Assembly (NCBI GenBank): GCA_017447875.1
Contig: JAFSMP010000048.1
Location: 1-32,782, forward strand
Reading direction: 5' to 3'
Length of the DNA: 32,782 nucleotides
Source: Paludibacteraceae bacterium
GTDB lineage: Bacteria > Bacteroidota > Bacteroidia > Bacteroidales > Paludibacteraceae
The notes under the pieces are model-generated. The model was given only the letters and a program-made list of their open reading frames with translations. It was not told the origin of the DNA and made no database searches. Numbering within the stretch: position 1 is the stretch's first letter; the number at the start of each line of letters is the position of its first letter. This document shows positions 1 through 8,800 of the stretch, piece after piece. A program made the position numbers and the translations under genes.

Positions 1-1
1 G

Positions 2-3000
2 AGTAAGACAGGAAGTACCACTTATTCATGCGGCATGACATCCTATTCTGACAAAGCAGCAGCGGCAGGAAATCACGTATCCGGTCACTTTACGGTTGCT
101 TCGGGATATAGTTTTACTCCGTTACGTGTGTCTTTGGCTACGACAGCCATCAGCAATGCAAAGAATATGTCCGTCATGATGGGCTCCGATACAGTGGTAT
201 GGCGTCAACCGGCAAGTAGTTCTGCTACTCCGACCAGACATGAATATTCTTTCTCTTCACCATCTTCCTACACAGGTAAAGATTCGTTGAAGTTTGTGGC
301 TTACGGAGAAACAAGCGGTTTCCGTATAGGATCACCGATAACGGTTTACGGTATCTTGGAGGCTACCGGCTACACGATCTCCTTCGCAGGAAATGGCAAT
401 ACAGATGGTTCGACGGCAAGCGTGACGAGTATCACGAGCGGAAGTGATGTAAGTCAGATCACCGCGAACGGATTTACCAAGAATGGTTATTCCTTCGCCG
501 GGTGGAAGACCAATACGGCACTGACCTATGTGCCTTATGGCAAAGAGGATACAGAAGGCAACCGCGTAGCAGTTGCAGTGAATGGTTCTGTTCCTGACAA
601 AGCCAAGATCAAAAACGTCACCAGCGACATCACCCTCACCGCTCAGTGGACGGAAGATACTCACACAGTAAGTGTGGCAGCGGGAGCACATGGTACGGTA
701 AGTCCGAGTTCGGTAAGCGGAGTAGGTATCGCTACAGCTTCAGGTAATATTACCGCTACACCGGCTACCGGTTACTCGTTCAACGGATGGATCTTGCCGA
801 GCGGTGTAACGGCTGCGGCTGGTAAGACGGCGTCGAGCAACCCGATACAGATTAACGCGACAGCGGATGGTAAGACCATTACGGCTACCTGGACGACGGT
901 AAGTTATACAATCACCTATAACCTCAATAGCGGTTTGTTGGATGGTTCGCAGAAGACGAGTTATAACATCGAGACCGAGGACTACGACCTGCCGACGCCA
1001 ACGAGGGATGATTATGTCTTCCAAGGTTGGTACACGGATGATGAATTTACATCTGATCGCGTATATACCTTGGCGGAAGGTTCTACGGGTGATAAGACTT
1101 ACTACGCGAAGTGGGCAGATGATTTGACAATCAACTGGACGATCACCAAGGTAAGCAGCAAACTGTACAAAGGTGGAACGGGCTATACTGTAACGGCCGA
1201 GATTGATGATGCTTCATGGGATGCGAGTGGTGATAAAGACGACTTGGTACTGAGTGCTTCGGATGGCGTGACCTTGAGCAATATCACAAAGAGCATCAAC
1301 GGTTCCGATAAGGCACAGGTTGAGGCTAACTTCAGTATCGCAGGTGATGTTGATGGCGATAAGATATACTTCACGCTCTCTGTTCCTGCTGCCGGTGACT
1401 ACTCCGCTATTGAAGATGAGAAAGAAGTGGATTTGGATGATTGCCCGGGAGGAAGTGCATATGTGATTCCGGTACAGAGTTCCGCAAGTGATCCTGATGG
1501 AGCGGGAGGAATGAGTTATGCTTGGATCTCCGACAATGGTTACATAACACGAGGATTCGGTTTAAGTTCAACTGGAGTTTCCGCAGATGAATATACCGGA
1601 ATATCGAGTTATAGGTCTAACAGTGGAGCCTCCGGGTGGATGTTCAAAACGGTTCATGGAGGAAGTACCATCCGAATTTACCTCAAGGGTACTCAGAATG
1701 CCGGAACGACAATCAGTTCTGTTTACTACAAAACCTCATACTTCAGCGAAACATCCAGTGCTACATCTCTGACTCCGACATCAACAGCATATTATACATC
1801 AGCAGGAGTTTCTTGTGATAATATAGCTAATGGAGTCGCCGGATATGCAGAATTGTCCTTCAGTAGTGCTTTGGCAGATAATAGCTTTGTATATTTCACC
1901 ACAAGTAACAATACTCACACGTACGGAGTATCTGTAGTCGGTTCAGGTGGTTCTGGTGGTGTGGAAACCTCTCTGGCATGGAGTAGCAGTTTGGCAGATA
2001 AGGCGACGGTAAATAAGGATGATGTAGATCCTGACTTCCAGTACTATGCTTCGCCGACACCGTCTAATGCCGGTGGACCGATTAGTTATACTTCTTCGGA
2101 TGAGAGCGTAGCTACGGTAAGTAGCAACGGTACGGTACACATCGTTGGTGATGGTTCGACGACTATTACGGCTGCGATGCCGGCTTATGGATGTTACAGC
2201 GCTGCCACATCGATCACGTACTCGCTGGTTGTAGCCAACACATGTGCTGATACACCGGGTACGATCGTTGATAACGACGGTAATGCGATAGCAGGTAATA
2301 AGGTATCGCGTGGAGCGTGCGAGACACTGACGTTGAAGTTAACCGGACATACCGGTTCGACTATTGCATGGAAGAAAGATGGTGTAACTATAGTTGGTGC
2401 TACGAATGCAAGTTATACCATTCCTGCCGGCAATTCGTATAGTGGTGTTTATTCGGCTACCGTCACAGGTGCTTGTACATTGTCTTCGACCAATAGCATC
2501 ACCGTAACAACAGCCGGTAGCGTAGATCCGACGATCTTTGCCGATGAGTTTACGGTGAAGAGCGGTCGTCCGTTCCACTACCGCTTGATGCAACTCAACA
2601 AGGGCGAGAGCGTAAGCGTCAAATCGACTACCAGTTGGACGGAGAATACTGACTTCGTGATCACGAAGGATGCCGATAATATCGTTTATATCAGCAGTAA
2701 GACTTATGCCGGTGTGACGATAGCATCTGCCGGAACGGAAACCATCACACTGACCATCTCGAACGAGTGTGGCGATCCTACGGATAAGGCAATTACGATC
2801 CATAAGATCGTGGCTACTGCGAAACCGACCGTGGCATGGATTGCTACCGGCGACACAAAGGGCGAGAAGACTTGCAAGGCTTCGGAGAGTACGAATACTA
2901 CGTTGTACGAGTATCTGGAAGACTATTACACGATGACTGCAATCAACTGCTACTGGTCAACATCTGAGGCTGATCTTGTAGAAGAGTACTCGAAGTACGA

Positions 3001-5113
3001 CTTGATTATCTTGACCGATTATCCGAATAGTGGTACTTGTCCGAAGGGTAAATCCGGTAAGGCTAATAGTTATACGAACGCGATTGGTTTGCTCATCGAC
3101 CATCGTCCTATTTTGACCTTCGAGGCATTCGTGGCAGGTTGCCCGAACTGGGGTATTGCTTCGAACCCGACAAACACGAAGACTACGCAGACAGACCTCA
3201 CACTCTTGTGTAATGCAGGGGATATATTTGATGATGATAGCGGAACATTTGCTGCAGGCGAAGATATTGCTGTTACTACAGCTTCTTCCGGACAAGCATT
3301 GCAAGGATTCCCGGTTGCTTCGTCGCCTGACTTTGTCTTCATTGGTAAGATTACCGATAGCGATGACAAGGAATACGTGGCATGCTGCGAGCGTCAGGTT
3401 CAGACGGAGGCCCGTATGATGGTATTTGGTTTGAATAGTGCCATCATGAGCAATATGACAGATGATGGTAAGATTATGGTTCAGAAGTTCGTTGACTATC
3501 TGCTTATTATGAATGCGGCTTCTATTCCTGACTGCTCTGTGATCTTCAATGGCGGAGGCGCTGATAATAGTTGGTACACGACAGGCAACTGGGAAAGCGG
3601 CAGCCTGCCTGATGCCTACGCTTCGGTTCGTATTGATAAGCCTTGTGAGGTTCCGTATAGTACGAACCCAGCTAAGGCCGGAAGTATCAAGATCCACCAA
3701 GGCGGTGCGTTCACCGGAAGTCTGACTATTCAGCCGAGAGGTCGTATGATTGTTGAGAAGACGATCACGCGTATTGAAGGCGATGAATATACGGTACACA
3801 AACCGACGGAGGTGAGCGACTTGGTATTGGAGACGAGTGAAGACGGAAACGGCGTATTGATCATGGGCTCTTATGATGGTACGAACAAAGCGACCGTAGG
3901 CTTCTACACGAAGGCGAAGAAGACCGGTGGACACAACGTCAACCAGTTCATCGGAACACCGTTCAACGATGAGACCTATGTCTTCAATAACTACTACGGT
4001 ACGAAGATTTACGAGTTCCGTGCTGCGCACGATGGAGATAAGGGTACAGACAATGAATGGATCCGCTTGCCGAACGATGGTGATATGAGACCGTTCTACG
4101 GATATAATATCTTAACCAACCAGGCAGATGAGCGTACGCTGTGGATGGAAGGTACGTTGGTAGCATCGGAGGATCAAAAGATGAAGATGTACTACAACGG
4201 TAGTTCGAACACGGAGAACATGTTCGCGAACTCATGGCCTGCGCCGATTGATATTGCGCAGTTCACGGCTTCGGACTTCGGTGGAGGTGTAGCAACCGTT
4301 TATATCTTCAATGCCGGTACGGTAGAGAATTATACAGCAATGGCGAGTGGCTCGGCTAGCGCAACAAGCGCAGGACAGTTCATCGTGCTGCCGATTGCAT
4401 CGGCTCCTTGGACGAGTCCGACCGTACGGGTTATCCCGTCGATGCAAGCCTTCTCCGTCTTTGCTTCCGGATCGAACCAGACCATGACATTGGATTATGA
4501 TCGTTTGGTTCGTACACGTGCAGCGTCCATGGACAAAGACTCGCTGACCACGGCTACTCGTGCACCGAGACGTGCAGCAGAAGAACCGGTGGTAATGCAC
4601 CTGCGTGTGGACGGAATTAACGGTTATGCAGCGAATATGCATATGTTGGAGCGCGAAGACTTGACAGACGGATTCGATAACGGCTGGGATGGACACCATA
4701 TGGTAGGAGACGAAGATGCTCCGCAGTTGTACGCGATCACCGAAGCCGGTAAGATGAATGTCAACTGTGTACCGAATATGGAAGGAACGGTTCTTGGATT
4801 CCGTGCAGGTACGGATAACCAGTTTACCTTCTCCTTCGGTTATGAAGGCGAAGAGGATTGGTATCTCAATGACCTCAAGGAACAGAAATCGACGCTGATC
4901 GACGACATGTCGAGCTATACCTTCATGGTAGAGCCGGAAGATACTGAGGCACGGTTCGTGATAAGTAAGACGCCTATCCGTCAGACACCGACAGGCTGCG
5001 AGAGCGTAGGCGGCGCTGAGTCTGCTAAGGTTCGCAAGCTGATCATCAACGATAAGATTTATATCATCCGCGGCGGACGTATGTACAGCGTGGATGGACA
5101 GATGGTTAAATGA
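2..5113 (+). CDS. Giant multidomain secreted/surface protein, 5' end cut by window (module 1)
   Basis: The frame is open to the left edge, and the first ATG (35) has no signal peptide after it, so the true start lies outside the window and about 1700 residues are visible. Counting from that ATG: about 112-209, 210-290 and 291-364 are three List-Bact/InlB-B-type repeats, each ending in an aromatic strand (AQW, ATW, AKW); about 470-640 is a Ser/Tyr/Gly-rich beta module; 645-735 resembles a bacterial Ig-like (Big2) domain; 738-828 is Ig-like; 929-1160 is an alpha/beta segment (VAWIATGDTKG, LIILTDYPN, ACCERQV) that may be a glutamine-amidotransferase-like fold; the rest is beta-rich and ends in IIRGGRMYSVDGQMVK. 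The C-terminal ~750 residues are clearly paralogous to the protein at 5824-11928. The last residues resemble part of a type IX secretion C-terminal domain, but no complete one is seen. The ligand is unknown. A small membrane protein follows 29 nt downstream. Confidence 0.85.
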   Translation, partial: SKTGSTTYSCGMTSYSDKAAAAGNHVSGHFTVASGYSFTPLRVSLATTAISNAKNMSVMMGSDTVVWRQPASSSATPTRHEYSFSSPSSYTGKDSLKFVAYGETSGFRIGSPITVYGILEATGYTISFAGNGNTDGSTASVTSITSGSDVSQITANGFTKNGYSFAGWKTNTALTYVPYGKEDTEGNRVAVAVNGSVPDKAKIKNVTSDITLTAQWTEDTHTVSVAAGAHGTVSPSSVSGVGIATASGNITATPATGYSFNGWILPSGVTAAAGKTASSNPIQINATADGKTITATWTTVSYTITYNLNSGLLDGSQKTSYNIETEDYDLPTPTRDDYVFQGWYTDDEFTSDRVYTLAEGSTGDKTYYAKWADDLTINWTITKVSSKLYKGGTGYTVTAEIDDASWDASGDKDDLVLSASDGVTLSNITKSINGSDKAQVEANFSIAGDVDGDKIYFTLSVPAAGDYSAIEDEKEVDLDDCPGGSAYVIPVQSSASDPDGAGGMSYAWISDNGYITRGFGLSSTGVSADEYTGISSYRSNSGASGWMFKTVHGGSTIRIYLKGTQNAGTTISSVYYKTSYFSETSSATSLTPTSTAYYTSAGVSCDNIANGVAGYAELSFSSALADNSFVYFTTSNNTHTYGVSVVGSGGSGGVETSLAWSSSLADKATVNKDDVDPDFQYYASPTPSNAGGPISYTSSDESVATVSSNGTVHIVGDGSTTITAAMPAYGCYSAATSITYSLVVANTCADTPGTIVDNDGNAIAGNKVSRGACETLTLKLTGHTGSTIAWKKDGVTIVGATNASYTIPAGNSYSGVYSATVTGACTLSSTNSITVTTAGSVDPTIFADEFTVKSGRPFHYRLMQLNKGESVSVKSTTSWTENTDFVITKDADNIVYISSKTYAGVTIASAGTETITLTISNECGDPTDKAITIHKIVATAKPTVAWIATGDTKGEKTCKASESTNTTLYEYLEDYYTMTAINCYWSTSEADLVEEYSKYDLIILTDYPNSGTCPKGKSGKANSYTNAIGLLIDHRPILTFEAFVAGCPNWGIASNPTNTKTTQTDLTLLCNAGDIFDDDSGTFAAGEDIAVTTASSGQALQGFPVASSPDFVFIGKITDSDDKEYVACCERQVQTEARMMVFGLNSAIMSNMTDDGKIMVQKFVDYLLIMNAASIPDCSVIFNGGGADNSWYTTGNWESGSLPDAYASVRIDKPCEVPYSTNPAKAGSIKIHQGGAFTGSLTIQPRGRMIVEKTITRIEGDEYTVHKPTEVSDLVLETSEDGNGVLIMGSYDGTNKATVGFYTKAKKTGGHNVNQFIGTPFNDETYVFNNYYGTKIYEFRAAHDGDKGTDNEWIRLPNDGDMRPFYGYNILTNQADERTLWMEGTLVASEDQKMKMYYNGSSNTENMFANSWPAPIDIAQFTASDFGGGVATVYIFNAGTVENYTAMASGSASATSAGQFIVLPIASAPWTSPTVRVIPSMQAFSVFASGSNQTMTLDYDRLVRTRAASMDKDSLTTATRAPRRAAEEPVVMHLRVDGINGYAANMHMLEREDLTDGFDNGWDGHHMVGDEDAPQLYAITEAGKMNVNCVPNMEGTVLGFRAGTDNQFTFSFGYEGEEDWYLNDLKEQKSTLIDDMSSYTFMVEPEDTEARFVISKTPIRQTPTGCESVGGAESAKVRKLIINDKIYIIRGGRMYSVDGQMVK

Positions 5114-5142
5114 GTGAATAAGAGAAAGAAAGGAAACAAGAT

Positions 5143-5556
5143 ATGAAAAGTGTTAAGATTATTGGTTATCGGCTAGCGGCGATAGTGCTTTTAGCAATGC
5201 TGCCGATAGTAATGAGCGCAGTGGAGTATAAGAACAGTTATAAGCCATCTGGAATTAGCAATCAGCGAGCAGCCAGTGTACAGGTAGCGGCACCGTCGGC
5301 AGCGTTCCAATCGACCAGTACCTTACCCGGATCGGGTAGCGCGTTGAGCGCTACACCGATGCTGGGCGAGGATGGAACGGCAACATTGGAAGGAGCGGCA
5401 AGTGCACCTGCTCAGGCTCCAAGCGGACCGAGAAAGTCCTCCGTGTTCGATGACGAAAATGAGGATATGCCCCTCGGTGATGCTGTCCTTCCCTTGCTCC
5501 TCCTCGCGGGTGCGTACCTGAGCGTGCGCGTGTTCCTTAATAGAAAGCGCGCGTAA
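5143..5556 (+). CDS. Small two-segment membrane protein with PLGD C-terminal tail (module 1 partner)
   Basis: 137 aa. Residues about 8-25 form a hydrophobic N-terminal segment that could be a signal peptide ending MSA. A low-complexity Ser/Ala/Pro middle (FQSTSTLPGSGSALSATPM) follows, then an acidic patch (DDENED), MPLGDA, a hydrophobic stretch (about 114-131) and a basic end (NRKRA). This motif + membrane segment + positive cluster is the layout of processed sorting tails such as sortase or exosortase substrates, but I know no named family for it. The protein at 11925-12569 has the same plan and sits in the same place after a paralogous giant gene, so the two genes probably form a functional pair. 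The start is the ATG after the purine-rich AAGAAAGGAAAC. The stop codon lies in a short GTTAAGC-like repeat and is followed by a terminator. Confidence 0.8.
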   Translation: MKSVKIIGYRLAAIVLLAMLPIVMSAVEYKNSYKPSGISNQRAASVQVAAPSAAFQSTSTLPGSGSALSATPMLGEDGTATLEGAASAPAQAPSGPRKSSVFDDENEDMPLGDAVLPLLLLAGAYLSVRVFLNRKRA

Positions 5557-5573
5557 GCCGTTAAGCGATTAGC
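5553..5573. repeat. Short heptamer repeat, about three units
   Basis: Three degenerate 7-nt units close to GTTAAGC overlap the stop codon of the 137-aa protein gene. The unit resembles the AACCGCT/TAACCGN array at 26532-26566. It is short and imperfect, so this is a weaker case than the five-unit arrays elsewhere in the window. Confidence 0.45.
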
Positions 5574-5583
5574 GGAATTTTGC

Positions 5584-5621
5584 AAAAAAATGGCATACAA
5601 ATTTGCGTATGTCATTTTTTT
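5584..5621 (+). terminator. Rho-independent terminator after module 1, fused to the next promoter
   Basis: An A-tract, the arm TGGCATAC, the loop AAATTTGC and the arm GTATGTCA (one G-U pair) are followed by seven T. The -33 box of the next promoter lies in the loop, and the T-tract forms part of its 20-nt spacer, so one element both ends transcription of module 1 and carries a new promoter. Confidence 0.8.
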
Positions 5622-5633
5622 GTTGTACCTTTG
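5602..5633 (+). promoter_or_regulatory. Promoter (TTTG-20-TACCTTTG) with no adjacent start codon
   Basis: TTTG (5602-5605) and TACCTTTG (5626-5633) are separated by 20 nt, matching the Bacteroidota sigma-ABfr-type consensus. Transcription should begin near 5640. No convincing reading frame starts before 5824; the first transcribed feature is a perfect 14-bp hairpin. The spacer and -7 box are identical over about 27 nt to the potA promoter on the other strand (22259-22290). Confidence 0.75.
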
Positions 5634-5639
5634 CAACTG

Positions 5640-5760
5640 TTTGTATAGAGCGAATAATAGCCTGCAGGTTGGACTTGCAGGCTATTATTGTGAGGGGTGA
5701 TATGGGTAATTTTTGACGAAAAAAAGGGAAATTTGATCAAATTGCCAAAATTGTGCAAAA
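5640..5760 (+). other. Candidate small RNA or structured long leader
   Basis: Downstream of the orphan promoter lies a perfect inverted repeat, AATAATAGCCTGCA (5653-5666) with TGCAGGCTATTATT (5676-5689), around a 9-nt loop. It is not directly followed by a T-run, so it does not look like a simple terminator. Further on is a 14-bp palindrome, AATTTGATCAAATT (5730-5743), a plausible operator. The region is either a short non-coding RNA or an upstream leader for the 2034-aa gene, which also has its own promoter at 5764. The 3' end is a guess. Confidence 0.4.
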
Positions 5761-5763
5761 AAA

Positions 5764-5795
5764 TTTGCATATGTGAATTAAAATGATTAACTTTG
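5764..5795 (+). promoter_or_regulatory. Promoter of the 2034-aa giant gene
   Basis: TTTG (5764-5767), 20 nt, TAACTTTG (5788-5795). The predicted transcript starts about 20 nt before the ATG at 5824. The -33 box continues as TTTGCATATG, as in most promoters of this window. Confidence 0.8.
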
Positions 5796-5823
5796 CACGG
5801 ATTTTGAAAAAAAACATTGTACC

Positions 5824-8800
5824 ATGAGATATTTTACGCTTAGATCTAATCGGATATTTGCCGCTGTTTTTGTACTTATAACCATGCTTTGTGGTAAAGC
5901 ATGGGGTGCGGATTTTACTTCTACTGAGACCGTAGCAGCGGGGGGGACAACAAAGAGTCATGTGACTTGTTCTTCCAGTGAGACATCTACTACCGGCAAG
6001 AAAATCAAGAATGTCAGTAGTCAGCCTTGTGTGGCTATAGGTAGTACTGCCGACACGGATCCTGGAGCGTACTATATTCAAATTCAGGCAGATGAAGGTT
6101 ATACGATAGATAATACGCTTAGTATAACCGGTGCGGCGAATGGTTCTTCGGCTGGTTCTTTGGCTGTACTTATGTGGCGAGGTGCCTATAGCGCGACATC
6201 TGCCGATACGTGCTTTACTGTAACGGCTCCTGCCAATAGTTCAACGACCGAAGATCAAATTTCCCTCACGTTCCCTTCTGGAAGATTTAGGACCATTCGT
6301 TTGTATAAGCGAATCAATTATAATGAAGGAACCATAGGATCCGGTGCATCGGGGAATAGTCACCGTATACCCAGTTCGGGTGTAAGTTTCAATGTGAAAT
6401 CCATTTCTGCCTCGGCTACGGCTCAGGTGACTACCAAAACGATTTATCTGAAACCGGGCGTATGGAAGACAGGCGAGGGCAATGAGCGATTTGCCGTCTA
6501 TTGTTTTAATGCCACCGGGAATGAGTGGTATGACATGAGCCTGTTTGTGCAAAACGACTGCGACGGAACGGTGTACAAGGCTGAGGTTAGTTTGGACTAT
6601 ACGACCTATATCTTCTGCCGAATGAATCCCGGAACGACGGAGAATAATTTCAATGACGGCGTCAAATGGAACCAGACGGACGATCAAGCGGCTTCGGGCG
6701 GTGAGTATGCTGAAGTCACAGGTTGGGGCAGCGGTAACTCGCCTTGCAATTGGAACCATAAGCCGTATAGCGTCTGTGTAACGGGCACCTGGTTGGCCTT
6801 TAAGGGTGAGACGATTACGTTGACGGCTACTTGCGCTTGCGCCACGCATTTCCAGTGGTATCATGGTTCGGATCCTATCGAGGGTGCTACCAGTGCGACT
6901 TACACCAAGACGAGCTGCACACGCGCGGACGGCGGTAATTACTATTGCAAGGCATGGGGCGTAGCCGGTGAGAGTGAGGCCAAAAGCAGCAATGTATACG
7001 GTGTAAAAGTACCTTATTTGGCTATTCAGACCGGTGGCGGCGGAGACCTTCAAGATCTGGATTTTGTCCGTACGAGTCCGAGTGACGAGACCGCCACATG
7101 CGAGAGATATCTCGGCGTAGCGTGGGATTATGAGATGTTGGTGAAAGATGGCATAGATGCCCGCGGTAATACCGGTACCATGACCAGCAACAACTGCACC
7201 GATTGGACGATGGACCAGTTGAATAACGACAAATGGTGCAGAATAAATACGACGAAGGAAGGAACGTATCATTTTACACTCTCTTTCAGCAACTCCACCT
7301 ATGCACCGGTGAAGTTGAGCGCGACCTATCCGCCGATGGTGCAGACTCCGGGTCTGAAGGTGTACATAGAGAATACGCCGGCTATGCAGGAGAGGGGATG
7401 GAACAACAGCAGTATCTACTACCGTATCGGTAAAGGTAAGTACGACGATGGGGATGATCGCAACTGGACTGCCGCACAACTGATGACCTTGGTTCCCGGT
7501 ACGGCACGCTATCTCTATACCACGACACCGGACTGGGGTAACAATTTCTGGGTATGGCATATCGCCAATAACGCAGGTTGGGTGGACGGTAAATATTCCA
7601 TTTATAAAACCAAGACGGAAGACAGTTATGCGATTACCGAGTCGTCCAACTTCAACGGAGATGAGGTAACGACCGACCGGACGATCTATCTGAACAGTAC
7701 TTCCGGCGGATACGGAGAAGACCCGATTAATAGTAATTGCCAGTTCTACGGTTATACCCATTCGAACGGCATGATCACGCATAACGCGAGCGTAGGAGAG
7801 ACTACGAACGGTCAGATCAAGGTGGAATATACCCACCATGACAATACAGCGCAGACCAATGAGGCCTATGCTTCGCGTACCATCAATGACCTGGCGCATA
7901 CTTGTAATCTGAAGATCACGGGTGTACCCGATAACGGCTATAAAGTGGTGTCCGTGACGGTGAACGGAGAAGCGTTCGCGAGCGGTAACACGCATATATT
8001 GGCAGCGGATGCAACTATCGCGGCTACGTTCGACCATGCGACCTATACCGTCACGCTACACCCGAACGAAGGAACCATCAATTCCGGTAATGTCACCGAA
8101 TATACGCACGGTACAGGCGCAACGCTGCCGACCGACGTGACGAAGGATAACAAAGAGTTCGCAGGATGGTACGACAATGAGGCTTGCACCGGAGATCCGA
8201 TAGATGTTATTTCTACCACCGAATGGGGTAACAAAGAATACTGGGCAAAATGGGTTAATGAAGTGCCGAAAGTAACCTATATCTTGGGTTCGTGCTATGT
8301 GAATGGTAGTAAGATGTGGACGCAGGGTAGCGATGGTAGTGTGAAAGCCTGGTTATTCCAAAAAGGCGCTACCGTAGCAGAGAATAATGTAAAAGCGACT
8401 ACGGATATATCGATTTCTTCTAATAGTACCGGCGGTGTCTATTTCAATACCAAAGATATTACATTACTGGATAACGAGAGCTATTGGAATACGAGTTCAG
8501 GTAGTAATAGGGCTATCAAAGCATTAAAAGTAAGTGGCGGTGGAACAATCACCTTTAATCTCAGCGGTATGATTGCGAGCCAGATTGCTTTCTATGTCTT
8601 CCCAGCCAGCAAAGATGCTTATTCGATCGATTTGACAGTGAACGGCGCGACGACTAATCGCGCAATTGCAGCGAACCAACAACATAAATGGCATAAATAC
8701 CAGTATAAAGGCGGCAATTACTCCGGAGAGTTCTCGATCACGAGTAACAGCAAGGAGAGCCGCGTGGTTGTGATCGTGGAGGTGCCGTTAGTGACCGTCA

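Noticed and set aside
35-37. ATG at 35 as the start of the first giant gene
   Set aside because: The frame is open to the left edge and no signal peptide or ribosome site precedes this Met; the gene continues beyond the window.
2957-4030. Long open frame of 357 aa on the minus strand
   Set aside because: It is antisense to the giant gene, with no start signal, promoter or recognisable domain; it results from the codon composition of the + strand gene. The same applies to 2339-2803 and 4232-4699.
5737-6081. 114-aa minus-strand frame near the giant gene start
   Set aside because: It covers the promoter and signal-peptide codons of the giant gene and has no promoter of its own or family resemblance.
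6241-8037. 598-aa minus-strand open frame
   Set aside because: Antisense shadow of the 2034-aa gene, with low-complexity Arg/Ile-rich translation and no family resemblance. Likewise 9262-10506 and 10630-11211.
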